Made by a program: the position numbers and the translations under genes. This document shows positions 1-11,812 of a DNA stretch of 64,000 nucleotides, in pieces (the stretch's first letter is position 1; each line of letters begins with the position of its first letter). The DNA comes from Stichopus chloronotus (taxonomy: Eukaryota > Echinodermata > Holothuroidea > Aspidochirotida > Stichopodidae): the NCBI GenBank assembly GCA_021234535.1, contig SFZH01000008.1:25064455-25128454 (forward strand). Reading direction: 5' to 3'. The notes below the pieces were generated by a model. It was given only the letters and a program-made list of their open reading frames with translations, did not search any database and was not told the origin of the DNA.

Positions 1-1
1 T

Positions 2-785
2 AGAGTAATACAAGTTTGTGCAGTCATGGAACCAAAGGAAGGCTATACTAGGGCACTAAAAATGTTAAAGGATAGATTCGGAAATGAATTCATAATTGCG
101 GAAGCATGGGTGAAGAAGTAACTATGGGGGAGGGGGGTAGTATTTCCCCATATGATAAGCAAGGGCTTGGAGAGCTAGCTGATGATTTAAAGGAGTGTCA
201 GGAATCTCTTCAAGCTCTAGGTTACGCAGCTGAATTGAATAAACAGCGGGTTCTCATTAGTACAGTGGGAAGTCTCCCAAACTACTTGAAAAACAGATGG
301 GTTAGAAAAGTGCAATTAATTAAGAAGAAACATAATAGGCCACTCTCAGTTATTGATTTGGTAGGATATCTGGGGGATGTTGCAGAAGAAGCTAACGATC
401 CAATCCATGGTAGACTAACTGCTAAGGATAAAGAGGTAAAACGAGAGCCCACTAAGGTCAAACAGAGGGGCAAGGGGGGGGGGCAGCCTTTAATGTTATC
501 ACATCACAGAGTGTTGGAAATTGCTTGAAGTGCAATGAAGCTGACCACTTATTGTTCTCCTGTGATGATTTTAAAGCTTTGGACCCTGGCAATAGATTTA
601 AGTTTGCAAAGGAAAACAAAACATGTTTCAATTGCCTTAAGATTGGACATAGAGCAGACAGATGTAAACTAGATAGGCGGTGCACCGTAGAAGGATGTGG
701 TCGCACGCACACCAAGTTCTTGCATCAGCAACCACTAGATTTTGCGCAAAGGAATAGTCATTCCACCATTAATGTTGCCAGATAA
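2..785 (+). pseudogene. BEL/Pao gag remnant with zinc knuckles
   Basis: From base 2 the frame reads a Pao-type gag segment (EGYTRALKMLKDRFG then IAEAWVKK) and stops at 119-121. It continues in another frame from 106 to 528 (ELADDLKECQESL, LPNYLKNRWVRKV), then in a third from 525 to 785. The last part holds a nucleocapsid-like CCHC knuckle, CFNCLKIGHRADRC, followed by a second Cys/His cluster, CTVEGCGRTH, the two-knuckle layout typical of BEL gag. A run of eight or nine G near 475-483, just before the change into the third frame, is a likely slippage site. In an intact element this part would package RNA in cytoplasmic particles; here it is broken. Confidence 0.82.
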
Positions 786-786
786 A

Positions 787-1326
787 CGCCTTCTGGAAAG
801 GAATTCTTGGCCTTCTGGAAATGAATTTGTAGCTATGAGTAAGAAGGCAGAGGCCTCATGTACTTGCATTGGAGCCGGTGTAAAAAAGGTTGTGCTGCCC
901 ATTGTTAAAGTTAAGGTGCGTCCAAAGGGTCAAAGTTACAGAGTAAAAACATATGAATTGCTTGATTATGCTTCAAAAAGCACGTTTTGCTCAGGAAAAG
1001 GTACGTAGTAAGAGACCTAGGTCTCCTGGGTGAGAAAGTTGAAGTCTCTCTATGTACATTGGAAAAGAAGAGTAGTGTAACGGAGACCAAGGTAGTGTCT
1101 CTAAGTGTAGACGGTGTAGACAGTTCAGTAGAGATAGAACTGCCTCTGGTGTATACTGTGAGAGAGATACCCGTTAGAGAAGAGAATGTAGCAACAAAGA
1201 GCAACAAATGAGCAACAGAATGTAGCAACAAAGAGTGAATGGTGGCCACACTTTAAAGATCTAGTGTTACCACAAATTGATGTAAGGCAGGTAGGGATGT
1301 TGATTGGGCAAAATGCTCCACAGGCT
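787..1326 (+). pseudogene. BEL/Pao protease and connector remnant
   Basis: Two overlapping frames (to 1008, then 987-1211) carry the stretch VVLPIVKVKV followed by YELLDYASKSTFCS. The second resembles the aspartic-protease active-site strand of BEL elements, which normally reads D-[ST/N]-G-[ST]. Here the Gly position is Ala, so activity would be doubtful even without the frameshifts. Downstream, WWPHFKDLVLPQ and IGQNAPQALK belong to the connector between protease and RT. The block ends where the MITE enters at TTAA 1327-1330. Confidence 0.65.
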
Positions 1327-1583
1327 TTAAAGACAAAAACTCATCACCCCAGACAGTTTCAATTCTCCCAACCACCTACATTTAGTCCCTCCCTCAGCCT
1401 GTCTTACATTCCTCCATATGTGTAATCAAAACAATGGATCCCTGTGTACGCTGTGTAATGCGAGCTGCTCTGCATCTTTCGAATTTGCTGTCAATCTAAG
1501 AGTACTGTAACGTAGAACCAGTTGAGAATTTGGCTTTCCGGGAGGTAAAAATATAGCTTAGGGTGACGCAATACAGCCTTTAA
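1327..1583. mobile_element. MITE family A, 249 bp, TTAA-flanked, inside BEL/Pao
   Basis: Element 1331-1579 is bounded by TTAA at 1327-1330 and 1580-1583. Its ends are imperfect inverted repeats: AGACAAAAACTCATCACC on the left and AGGCTGTATTGCGTCACC reading in from the right. It has no coding capacity. Removing the element and one TTAA closes the BEL polyprotein frame exactly, which shows the precise insertion boundaries. Related sequence occurs at 13570-13650, about 20985-21195 and 33180-33435. The superfamily is uncertain: TTAA targets suit piggyBac-like or Kolobok-like mobilisation. Confidence 0.8.
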
Positions 1584-3066
1584 TGCCATTAGAAGTCAGG
1601 GCAGAACGTATGGGTGCGCCATACGCTGTACGTACAAACTTAGGTTGGACAGTGAGTGGGCCTCTAGGTCAAGGTCAGCGGGCTCATGGTCACTGCTCCA
1701 AATCACATTTTGTTTCTATCAGTGAGAGGTTAGCGGATCAGTTGAAATTATTTTGGAAAATTGACGGAACAGAGTCATTGGCGCAGGATACTGAAGGTTT
1801 ATCCGCTGATGACTAGCAGGTGATAGCTTTGTGAGATAAAACTATTCGTCAAAGGGATAGGCATTACGAATTTGCTATTCCTTTAAGCAACGCCCTCCAG
1901 ACTTGCTTGACAGGTTGCAAAACACAGATTGAGTTTGTTAGAAAAACGTCTCAAGAACGATCCGGTGCTGAACAGTATTGTGCCGGTACGGAAGAGTTGA
2001 TCAGTGAGGATTATGCTCATGTATATAATTCCCCAAGAAGAGTTGGATGGTCCTAAAGGGAAGGTGTGGTACTTACCAAACCATGCTGTGAAACACCCTG
2101 TGAATCCAGGGAAAATTCGCATAGTTTATGATTGTGCATCTAAATTTCAGAATGTGTCACTGAACAGTGAAGTGTATTGAGGCCCAGATTTGACAAATAT
2201 GTTATTGGGTGTTTTAATGAGGTTTAGGGAAAATCACATAGCCATCATGGCAGATATCAAAGCCATGTCAGCCCGGGTGATCAAGATGTTTTAAGATTCT
2301 TATGGTGGCCAAGTAATGATATGAGTAAACAGCCAGCTGTATATCGTATGGACGTGCATTTATTTGGGGGCACTTGGTCTCGAAGTTGTTGCAACTACGC
2401 ATTGCATCGCACAGCTAATGATAATCAGGAGGATTATCATTCAGTGACTATTAGGACTGTCAAGTGTAACTTTTACGTGGACGATTGTCTTAAATCGGTG
2501 GGTACTATTCATGAAGCTGAACAGTTGTATACAGAGTTATCTGAATTGTTGGCTAAGGGAGGTTTTGTTTTGACCAAGTGGTTAAGTAATAGTTCTAGCT
2601 TAATGAATGGGATTCCAGATGAACGCAAGTGTATGAGTGCCAAAGGGATTGATTTCAGTCATGAAGCATTGTCTGTTGAAAGGGTACTCGGTATATGCCG
2701 GGACGTGGGGGAGGATTGTTTTAGCTATAAGTTTGTGTTAAAACCGAAACCTTTCACAAAACGTGGTTTATTAAGTACGGTCAGTTCAGTTTTTGATCCC
2801 TCTGGTTTGCTCGTCCATACACCATACAAGCAAAGGGATTAATTCAAGATTTGTGTCGCAGAGGTGTTGACTGGGATGCTCCATTGTCAGAGGAGTTGTT
2901 AACTAGATGTCTTGATTGGCAGCTGGAACTTTGTAAGCAAGAGAATTTGAAAATCAGTAGGTGCATCAAGCCACACCAAATCAGTGAGATCATGCATCAT
3001 GAACTTCATCATTTTTCTGATGCATCAGAAAGGCAAATGGTGCAGTCTCATGTTTTAGGTCAGTAG
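1584..3066 (+). pseudogene. BEL/Pao reverse transcriptase remnant
   Basis: After the MITE the frame resumes with a connector (NLGWTVSGPLG, QLKLFWKIDG). RT then appears in pieces: WYLPNHAVKHPVNPGKIRIV near 2070-2125, a DCASKFQNVSLN stretch, [11 protein letters not shown] near 2234-2265, and the catalytic FYVDDCLKSVGT at about 2470-2505. The thumb-like stretch VFDPSGLL lies near 2790-2810 and the connection to RNase H in 2851-3066. Frames change near 1817, 2040-2120, 2290, 2820 and 3066, with in-frame stops. In a live element this copies RNA into DNA. Confidence 0.82.
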
Positions 3067-3540
3067 ACTTAGAAGGTCAAAATCATTGTGGGATTTTGTT
3101 AGCTAAAGCCCATCTTCACCTCTGAAGCAGTTAACGATACCGAGGCTTAAATTAACAGCAGCCACACTTTCATTGAAATTAGATTCAATGTTGGGTAGGG
3201 AAATGGATATTCGCATTTCAGAGTCCTTCTTTTGGACAGACAGCACTATTGTGCTACAGTATGTTCGAAATTGTGAAAAACGATTTCGCACCTTTGTTGC
3301 AAATAGAATTTCAGTAATTCATAATGAGTTCATGCCACATCAGTGGCACCATATTCCCTCGTCACTGAACCCTGGTGATGATGTGTCACGAGGTTTGTCA
3401 CCTGATGAATTAGTTGCTAAGGCTAGGTGGCATGATGATCCACAGTTTTTATGGCAGAATAGGGACCAATGGCCTGAACAGCCAAGGTTAGAAAAATTAG
3501 TTTCAGACCCAGAGATCAAGGTTAAGAGTGGGGCTGAATC
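3067..3540 (+). pseudogene. BEL/Pao RNase H-like remnant
   Basis: An upstream HHFSDASERQ (about 3007-3036) is the first RNase H-like aspartate motif. The 3173-3540 frame then carries FFWTDSTIVLQYV and NPGDDVSRGLSPDELV, which match the region normally found between RT and integrase in BEL/Pao elements. It ends in FLWQNRDQWPEQP, a characteristic BEL junction. It is separated from the RT block by a frameshift near 3067-3172. Confidence 0.72.
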
Positions 3541-4240
3541 ATGTCTTGCTTCAAGTCAAAGTCTGTTATTGATAAGCTTTTGGGGTCCAGGTCGGATTGG
3601 TACAGCCTGAAGAAAGATGTAGCTTGGATTTTGCTTTTTAAAGGGCATTACAAACACAAGGTTCTTAATCAGCTAATACCAGAAGCTGGTCAACCTCTGT
3701 CTGGATGGTTAGAGAGCAAGGTCTAGACGATGAGGGTCTTTCAACACTTATGTGTCTTGTTGAGGCTACGGTAAATGGTAGACCTCTTACGCATGTGTCA
3801 GATGACGTGAGAGATTTAGAAGCGTTGACATCGAATCATTTATTGTTATTGCGCTCAGGTACTGATTTTCCAGGTATATAGGCGAGATGTTTATTCAAAA
3901 CGCAGGTGGAGACACATCCACTATCTTGCAGATGTTTTCTGGCGTAGATGGGTGAGGGAATATCTGCCTCTACTACAGCAGCGGCAAAGGTGGGTTGAGC
4001 CTCAGAGGAATTTCAAAGTTGGTGACATAGTACTTGTTGTGCATGATGATTTACCCAGACATAAGTGGGTCTTAGGGAGAGTAACTGAGGTACATCATGG
4101 AAAGGATAAACATGTTAGAGCAGTTAAGATCAAAACACAGACTTCTGATTTGGTCAGGCCTACCAGGAAGTTATGCTTGTTAGAGACTCTACAAAATTTG
4201 GAAAACAGTCAATGTCTGAATGCTACTTCTGGGTCATCGT
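3541..4240 (+). pseudogene. BEL/Pao integrase remnant with core deleted
   Basis: A short N-proximal piece (KKDVAWILLFKGHYK, about 3610-3655) is followed almost at once, after about 3700, by the region that normally follows the catalytic core (EGLSTLMCLVEATVNGRPLT). The C-terminal domain is then well preserved in 3952-4242 ([41 protein letters not shown]). The zinc-binding and DDE core regions, usually about 200 residues, are missing. This is an internal deletion rather than point decay. Confidence 0.78.
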
Positions 4241-4346
4241 AAACTTTTAATTAAGGTTTACTTCTTTATTATGTAACGTCATGGATGTATTCTGCCCTAT
4301 GTTAGGGTATGTGTAAATGTCTTAAAGGCGCATTTAGGGGCCGGTA

Positions 4347-4525
4347 TGTTGCGGGCAGAATGGCTCGTAAATTGGTGGCCCCTTTCTTTAGTTGTTGTTT
4401 GGTTTGGTTATCACGTTGCGACGAAGCATCATCCCATAGTTGTTTATCGTCGCCAAAAGTTGTGAGTATTTTTTACTTCTTACGAACAATTAGTTGTCCA
4501 GTTTGGCATATAAATGGTCCGTAAT
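4347..4525 (+). repeat. Possible 3' LTR start of the BEL/Pao element
   Basis: About 100 bases after the pol stop, a short G-rich tract (AGGGGCCGG, 4336-4344) resembles a polypurine tract and is followed by TGTTGCGGGCAGAATGG. LTRs start with TG directly after the polypurine tract. The right end cannot be fixed because the other LTR is outside the window. Confidence 0.35.
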
Positions 4526-5330
4526 GATTTTCTAGGTTTAAAGGTTTAAAGCAATAAAGACGGGCTAGAAGGAAAGTATTTGTCCACAAAGTCATGCAGT
4601 TACATACCCTTTTATATATAAAAGGGGTACTGATAAAATGAGCATTTTTTTTCTCCGTATGAGACAATATCACATTTCATCATCATTATGTTTTAGTCCA
4701 TGAGAAACCTTCTTTTGATCAGAGGAACATTATCTATGACATTCTACCTACAACAATGACCACCTACAACATGCGGTACGCATTGGAATCCGCCAACTGA
4801 TCCTATTCACTAGACTGGACAAATGACCTGACCCCATTCTAACTCGTTCAGTCTTCAAAATCTCTTAACTCTGCTCTCGTAGCATATGGTGTGCACACAG
4901 CGGTATGAAATTATTGAAGAATAGCGAGGGAAAAAAAAAGAATTTACGAGGAAAATGACTGCATTGGCTGTATTGTTTGATGAAACAGATTCATCAATTA
5001 CAAAAAGTACAAAAAGGTATCAATGTACACACAGGCAAGCTGCCAGAGAGTAGAACCCTTGATATAGTGTTTTTAATTTGTGCACTGGCTGACAGGCATC
5101 GTTTCAAGAGGTTCTTGACAGTCAAGCTGGCATCAAGCATAGACCTAATAAAATAATCTCTTACCTAAGATGCGATGATGTTGAGCATCTTGTGTTTCGT
5201 GTCTACCCCAGTGGCGACAAAACGGAAGTGAAGGGGAGGAGGTCGGAGGTGGTGACTGGCCCCCAATAGGAAATGCGAATGCTCTGTCCTCCCACCCCCC
5301 TCAATATACGCCAAGTGCGCAAAGAATAAA
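4526..5330. other. No recognisable gene
   Basis: AT-rich DNA with stops in all frames. I see no domain-like peptide, RNA gene or clear repeat boundary here. A G/C-rich patch near 5225-5305 is unassigned. Confidence 0.5.
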
Positions 5331-5339
5331 TGAAAGAGA

Positions 5340-5640
5340 GAATGAAGAATTCATTGTGATTGTTGTATATCATCTCAACCCATCTTGTCAGTATTTCAAA
5401 GATTGATTGTATTCTCACTAACTGTGCCATTTCAAGGCTGGGTAGAAGCACCATAAAAATGCCGTTCCCGGTCATCTTGAGGATGACTTGTAAAGCCCAA
5501 TTCTTTCTTGAACGCCCAGGACCAACCGATTGTGGTGTTTGCAGGTCACTTCAGAAAGTTTTCAAGTCACATCGCCCCATCCCCCATCCTGTTTCGTTTC
5601 TCATCGCCTTTTCAGAGCTAATATTCCCATAGTTTACGTA
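5340..5640 (-). repeat. Dispersed repeat family X, copy 1
   Basis: Read on the minus strand it carries the family signature: a C/G-rich GGAAC/GGAAA patch, then an AGCCTTGAAAT anchor, then GAATCATAATGAATT-like sequence. The same order recurs at 6530-6740, 14690-14900 and three times in 47000-47900. It is noncoding in every copy; the short ORFs in it are not conserved between copies. Probably the inactive remnant of a nonautonomous transposon. Confidence 0.5.
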
Positions 5641-6520
5641 CATGCTGGAATTCAAGTTTCACTACATCTCGTTTATTGATTGACTCTTCGTGGTCCGTGA
5701 CTATCAGGCTGCGATACCTATCTTCACACATAAAGGTATACTAGAGTTTGCTGGGAGGGGAGACCTGCCACGGCAATGGGGAAGTCCAGGTAATTGAAAA
5801 GCGAGATATTATGCATGTGTGGAAATATACTTCTGATCTTCATTACTTGCAGTTTGAACCTTAAAGCTGTAATATGAGTTGAAAGTTTGTCAGTGAAAGC
5901 CAAATTCAGCAGATAGCCACTACAAAAAAATCTATTAAGCCCCATTTTTTCATCAATAAATATTCATATCCATTCCCATTGGTCTGTTTGATTTAAAAGT
6001 AACCGTGATTGACGAATGTGCTCATGGGGGGTTAATCCAAATTGAAATATGGGGGGTAACATGTAACCTGACTGACAGATTTGAAAGATAAATGCTGCCC
6101 CAGCAGTGGTATACGCACTGCCCTTTTTGATGGCGTTGGGTATTTTGCACAGGTCCAATAGGTTTTCCCCTGGGGTCTGGGGTAACGTCCATTAACGTGA
6201 TCAGAAGAAAAAACCAGAAAGCTATGAGGTACTATAAGCTAGGAGCAGAATTGCGAGCATTTGAATGAAGAATGCTGTATCTTCAAATTGTACTGAAAGA
6301 GCAAAACTGGTCAGACATTTGCACAGGCCTATGTTAAGACAAATGATCTATTTGATGATTGACAGGTGGGGCCACTCAGTGTATAGTGATTGAAGCCATA
6401 TATATTGTCAAAGTCTATAAAAGGACAATTCAGGGGCTCGTGTCCGGGGGTTTTAACAGGGGACGGAGGCTGACCAACTGAGAGCATGTGTGTCAGGACT
6501 ATACGAGAAAATTTCAGGGC
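5641..6520. other. No recognisable gene
   Basis: Short ORFs only, none with a recognisable domain. No splice-flanked exon or RNA gene was found. Confidence 0.5.
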
Positions 6521-8010
6521 TTTTAAAACTTCCCAAATGGCCGGAAATGGCATTTGCCGACGAAGCTGCAAATTCCGAAACTGCATATTCCAAGCCTTGA
6601 AATAGGGATATCATGTCTGCAATTCCTCAATTCAATCTATGAATATGGTAAGGCAAATACATATCAGATTCGTGTTGAGGTGATACAAGAATCATAATAA
6701 ATTACTCATCCTCTTTTATTTTCTTTGAATACTTGAAAATATTTGGGGCTGGACTCATAGCGTAGGAAATCCTGGATTTTTTCTTTTTGGGGGGGGGGGG
6801 ATTTTTGCCCTAATGTGATTTTTATTAATTAATATATTTAAGCGGAGGGCTACAATGCGGTAGTGCATCTATGCAAAATACGTATGAAGGAATTTACAGA
6901 AAACGTCTTATGGAGAGTGGTTGAAAACCCTTAGCGAAATTCCGAAAGAAAGAACATAACTTTCGTTGGTTGGGCAGAAGATGAATGTGAATAAAATGTA
7001 AACATAAATTACCATAGTATTGCCAGGGTCTAATGATTGTTGGCATATTTTGCTTATATGGCATCTATATCACATGTGAGCTGGGCTTCATATTCCCAGC
7101 CTTGAAATAGGACTCTCATGTCTGCAATTTCTCAATTGATTAGAAAAACATCATTCTATTCAAAACTAGTTCTACTTTGGATTGCTCTTATCTAGAATAT
7201 ATATGCTATCGTGACTTTCTGAAGAGTTCATTCAACAGTTTTAACCTTCAAACGATAACAGGTTTTTTGTAAGTTGAGAAATTTTCAACTCGCGAGCGAC
7301 CTTAAACATCTATTGCAGTCATTTTTACCGAAGAAATTATGGTTTCAGAAAAGTTATTTCAATAACTTTTACTTTCATTACAGGTGTTTATTAGTTTGCT
7401 ACAACCGTCTATGATTGCATGACAAAGAAGAACTCGTTCTTGTACCGATAACTTCTGAAATGACAACCACATTGAAATAGATACCATATTTTGATAGAAG
7501 GGGAAGTATGAGAAGAGTGATATTTGGTCCAGATCTGAAAGAGAGTCGTAAGGGAAGAGTTATCCCCACCCCAAACTTAGATGCAATCTAGTACAATACT
7601 TGGCTTCTATTCAAGTCACGAAATGTGCGGCTAGATGATTGAGATATGAAAAGTTCCAATGATATATGTCAGACTTTCTATCTTCTCTTCTAAACTGAAA
7701 TATGGGAAGTTCATATGAAATTCCAGATTTAATGAAAATTTGTCTCAATAATCACAATCTGGTACAATATTTGGCATCTTTTTACGTCATAAAATGTGCT
7801 AGACTGAAAAATGAAAAATTCTTACTGACTTTTACACTTTTTAGATTTATCGTGGCTCTGACTTTTGTTTTGTTTTTAGGGGACCTTCCACGAGAGTATA
7901 TCAACAATTCATACAAACACACGTACACAAACAGAAGTTTTACCTACATTCTCTTTTTCGGGCAATTTGAAAAATTGTTGGTGTATTTATGGGGAGGGAA
8001 CGTGCGTCAT
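6520..8010 (+). repeat. Dispersed repeat family X, copies 2-3 (tandem)
   Basis: The anchor AGCCTTGAAATAGG occurs near 6592 and again near 7100, each followed by TCATGTCTGCAATT and a CTCAATT stretch. Further on, the segment with GGCATCTTTTTACGTCATAA and TGAAAAATTC matches 48100-48530. The two anchors are about 507 bp apart. The 126-codon ORF at 7702-8082 lies inside this repeat and shows no domain, so I treat it as chance. Confidence 0.55.
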
Positions 8011-8689
8011 TCCCTTACCTTCCTTTGTCCAATGACAAAAGACGGCAAAGGAACGACTGCGAGCGAGGCGCGCCTATGTTGACACTTGGGTTGTGTAGGT
8101 GAGTCTAACCTTGGCACATGAACACCTACACTGCATGGTGACGTAGCCAGCGATTGCATCAGTCACTCCGGCACCAAAACTGTGGGCGATATTTGTTGCA
8201 ATGTCTCTCTACCATTCAAAAACTGAGCTAAAACATTTCTCTGTACGAAATGTTGGGGGGGGGGGGAAATTTGATATTATTCCACTCCTATCAAAATGTA
8301 GGGATGTGTCCCCTACCCCCCCCCCCCATGGCTGTGAGTGCTTGTATAGACTGAATTTGTGGGGCCAATGAAAATGTCGAAGCAAATTCTACATTCAAAT
8401 ATCTGGACAATGTGGGCATAGTTTTCGTTCAGATTTTGTTACAAGTAGTCTTTTCCCCTACTTTATCTTCCCGAAACACAGAAAAAGAATAAAGGTAGAT
8501 GACCAGGTGATTGCAAGTACAACTCATATTAGAGGCCTTTAAAATGGGTCGTAGGGCGTTTCATGTTTACCTTGCAAAGGAGTCGATATTTTACCATTTT
8601 GTCATTCCATAGGTTGATACATTTTTTTCTTAGACAGGGCTCGACAGTCTTGGTATTTCTGCTGGCAGGAAGCAACTCAGCAGGGGAGC

Positions 8690-8995
8690 ACGCTAGGCGC
8701 ACCATAAGTCTAGAAATTGACATATGTCGAAGTAAATCGTCATATGTCAGTTTCTCGCGATCTGATTGGATGAAATCGTCATATCTACAAGAAATCGACA
8801 TATGCCAATTTCTTCTACATATGACAGTTTTAAGTCCTTCCATTGGTTTACATTTACAAGTGACACATTTTAAAGAAGTCGATTGGAATAAACTGTCATG
8901 TCGGAATTAAATCGTACATATGTCAATTTAAATCGACATCTGTCAATTTCTGGCGAATCTATTGGACGAGGACGCCACATGACAGCTCCTAGAAA
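8690..8995. repeat. Cluster of CATATG-centred short motifs
   Basis: The motif ATCG(A/T)CATATGTCA(A/G)TTT recurs in varied form through about 300 bp. Perfect CATATG cores lie at 8721, 8741, 8799, 8818 and 8917, with one-base variants between them such as TCATATC near 8780 and GACATCTGTC near 8935. GACATATGTC is itself a palindrome, so motifs read on both strands. Spacing is irregular, so this is a motif cluster rather than a clean tandem array. It may be the subterminal region of a nonautonomous transposon or a set of protein-binding sites. Confidence 0.6.
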
Positions 8996-9107
8996 TTTGA
9001 TTGGAAGAAATTCAGCCATGATCACAAAAGTAAGTGATGGCAATTCAGGTGCTAGACTAAATACATCGTGTCATCGACTTGGTGATAGGGTTTATAGCGG
9101 AAGCTAA

Positions 9108-11812
9108 TCAGCTGAATCATGCAATTTGGACAACATTACCTTATTACGATTTTCACTGATTTTTATATCTTATGAAGGGGAGATTCCTGACGGACGCCTA
9201 TGCAATTTTAAATTAATTCGGGCCTTTTATTCAAGTCAAACCATGATTGGACTACATCGCTTTCCTTGGATTTTGGAGAGCTTTTCTGCCACTCTATACT
9301 GTATTCCATACTCTCTCCCGATAACGTGTGAGGGTGCTCATTTTATATTCCATGACACAAACTTGCAAATAAAGGTAGCCAAAAGCTTGCTATACTGTGC
9401 TGTCAACAACTTCGTCTTCCTAAGTTTGTAAACCTGTATTTAGTGTAAATGAAATATAACGAGATGAAGTTGCATTGATTTCATTTATTCAATCCAGTAT
9501 TAAAGAGAAAATTTATGAAACTGATACATTAAGTAAAATCTTCAAAGATAAAGGAATTTAATCACTATAAGTAAATTGCTGTTATGGTAGGAGCAAACGA
9601 ACAGCTGATAGGCTACCTACACATTCAAAAACTAATACACGAAACGATCTAATCACTTAGACTGCAATAGGCATTAGAAAGTTTGAACTGATTAAAATTA
9701 AACTTAAATTAAGTCATTCAACCAAGCAGACCTTGTTTAGCTCAAATCTTTCCAGAAACAAATTTGTTCGTTGTTCATTTCAGTATCAGCGCCTTCTGAA
9801 GTTTTCCTGCCTCGTGCACGCACCGATGACCACAGGGATTGCATTCCGGGCAATATTGCTTTCTAACCTATAGTTTCCAGCTTGCCACTGTTCCCCTTAC
9901 CGTTCCTATACAACAGAGAATCATCAGCTACGGCTCTATATATCTACGACGTTGGGGTACTATGGATGATATCCTATAATTACGTAACATTTAACGAAAA
10001 GTGAAAAATGTTTAGGGTGGACAGTGACGTCACAAGGGTTGTTTGCACTGAATCAAGTAAATCTTCAAATAAAATGTGATCTTCCCTCCCCTATAAAGGC
10101 AGGATTACCTGGCAGGCTTAATCGATCATCCCATGCGCAACGACCCGGAACCAATTTTTTAGTGAGAACGGGATTGCTAATCATCGAAGCGACCCAATGT
10201 GTTGAATAAAATAGCCTGTTATCTACAGTTACATCCACGACGCAATACACTCATAATACTGTATAAAATAAGAGTGGAGGTTGGACGTAGATGCTGCTAT
10301 TTACGTAGTAAGGTCTACTGCACATGCATTAGTGCAACCACAGAATTTGGTCGGGGTGTGTGCGACGACTACATAACTGGAAGTTGGGGTGAAAAATTAT
10401 TGTATAAAAATTCCCACTCCCAGGAGCTTTGGAAAAATACCCCTCCCCCATAGTCTTTGCAAGTAAGCTCATGGAAAAGGCCCTGTCGATATTTTCATGG
10501 ATGGAGAGCCCACTTCCTTGTAATTATTACGTTGTTGGTCATCTCCGAAATTTTGCCATGCACTTCCTGTCATGTCTTCCATTTTCTTCCGTTTATGTCA
10601 CAATTGTCCATGTTAGTCTTTATTGGCGTTCATGTGCATTAACAAATGAGCGACATTTGAAGACTTAACAAGTTCTGGATTTTCTGATGGTAAATTTCTA
10701 CTTTCTAGAAAAGAACAATTCCGCCGCCCCCACCACTGTCGAAAACCATACAATAAATACATTTTCCATGAATAAAAAAAAAAAAAAACACCTACAAGCG
10801 GGGCGGAGAGTCAGTCCTACTGGGTCGCACTCGTGTGTGCTATGTTGTGTCAATAGTCTCATAAAGTAGTCATCATATGATTATTAAATCTGTGCAAAAA
10901 CACAAAAATTGTTTCTGAGAGTTGTGTTGTATAAAAACATTTCACTTTGCGACTTTAGGGTAAATAATAATTTTTTTCCCAGTTTGAGGTGTCTGATGTA
11001 GAAACTGAGCAAGATTCTAATGTGAGACCAACCTGGCGGTGCCATACTCTTCCAACAAAAGAACATTATTATTGCATCATTAACGAAGGGTAACCAAGTT
11101 TTCAATTTTTAAGTTTCATTTTTCTCTTCATTTCTTTGGCTCTATTTTTCTTCTTTTCGACCTCTTTCATTTTGTTCCAGGTACCAGTCCTTGTCCTCTC
11201 CTCCCAATGCTCCATCACAAAAATTTATACAAAAAGTAGAAAATGGGTACGTTTAACGCAAAAAGTCGGCGTATAATATAAGGGAAATCAAAGACTATCA
11301 TTTCTTAGAAGAAAATAGACAGCGTCGTTTTCGACACGGCAGTGTCCAAAAGTCCTTATTTTCAAACCCGAAGCTATGTAATGAGTCAGTGAAAATTAAG
11401 TATATAAAAAGGATAATTGTGTGTCATATGACTGCATTTGGTGTTGCCAGACAACACAGTATATATTGTAGAACTGAAAACAACGTAAAAACGACAAGTT
11501 TCCTTTCCAAAGGTATTTGTACGGAAAAGGAACAAAATTGCCCATAACCCATTAAAGTAAGTAACAGAAGTTTCAGATTTGGTGCTGATTTTGTGTGCTC
11601 TTGTTTTCGGGTGGGATCGAGGACCGAAACAATAGATTTTAGGTCTTCTGTAGAAAATTCAATAGATTTCTCAGGTCCTCTCAAGATTAACAATAGACAG
11701 TCTATTGTTAAGGTTAGGGTTGAGGAAGAAAAAACAAAAGAAAGCACAATGAGGTCCTTGGAATTAATAGAAAACAAAGTTGTGTGTGCGTGTGTGTGTA
11801 CTTTTGTTTAGG
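9108..11812. other. No recognisable gene
   Basis: Anonymous DNA. Short ORFs (largest 117 codons at 11424-11777, minus strand) show no domain signature or codon bias. A 14-base A run lies near 10775 and an (TG/CG)n patch near 11783-11800. Confidence 0.5.

Larger units (their letters stand above)
2..4525 (+). mobile_element. Degenerate BEL/Pao LTR retrotransposon, 5' end outside window
   Basis: The order gag, zinc knuckles, protease, RT with a YVDD box, RNase H and integrase C-terminal part, with a BEL-style end of the polyprotein, identifies a BEL/Pao retroelement. No single frame runs through it: stops and frame changes occur about every 200-500 bases, and the integrase core is deleted. The element enters from the left edge already inside gag, so the 5' LTR is not visible. 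A MITE interrupts it at 1327-1583. It is a fossil copy with no capacity to move on its own. Confidence 0.88.

Noticed and set aside
7702..8082. 126-codon plus-strand ORF
   Set aside because: Lies within repeat family X; no domain, and the frame is not kept in the related copy near 48.1-48.5 kb.
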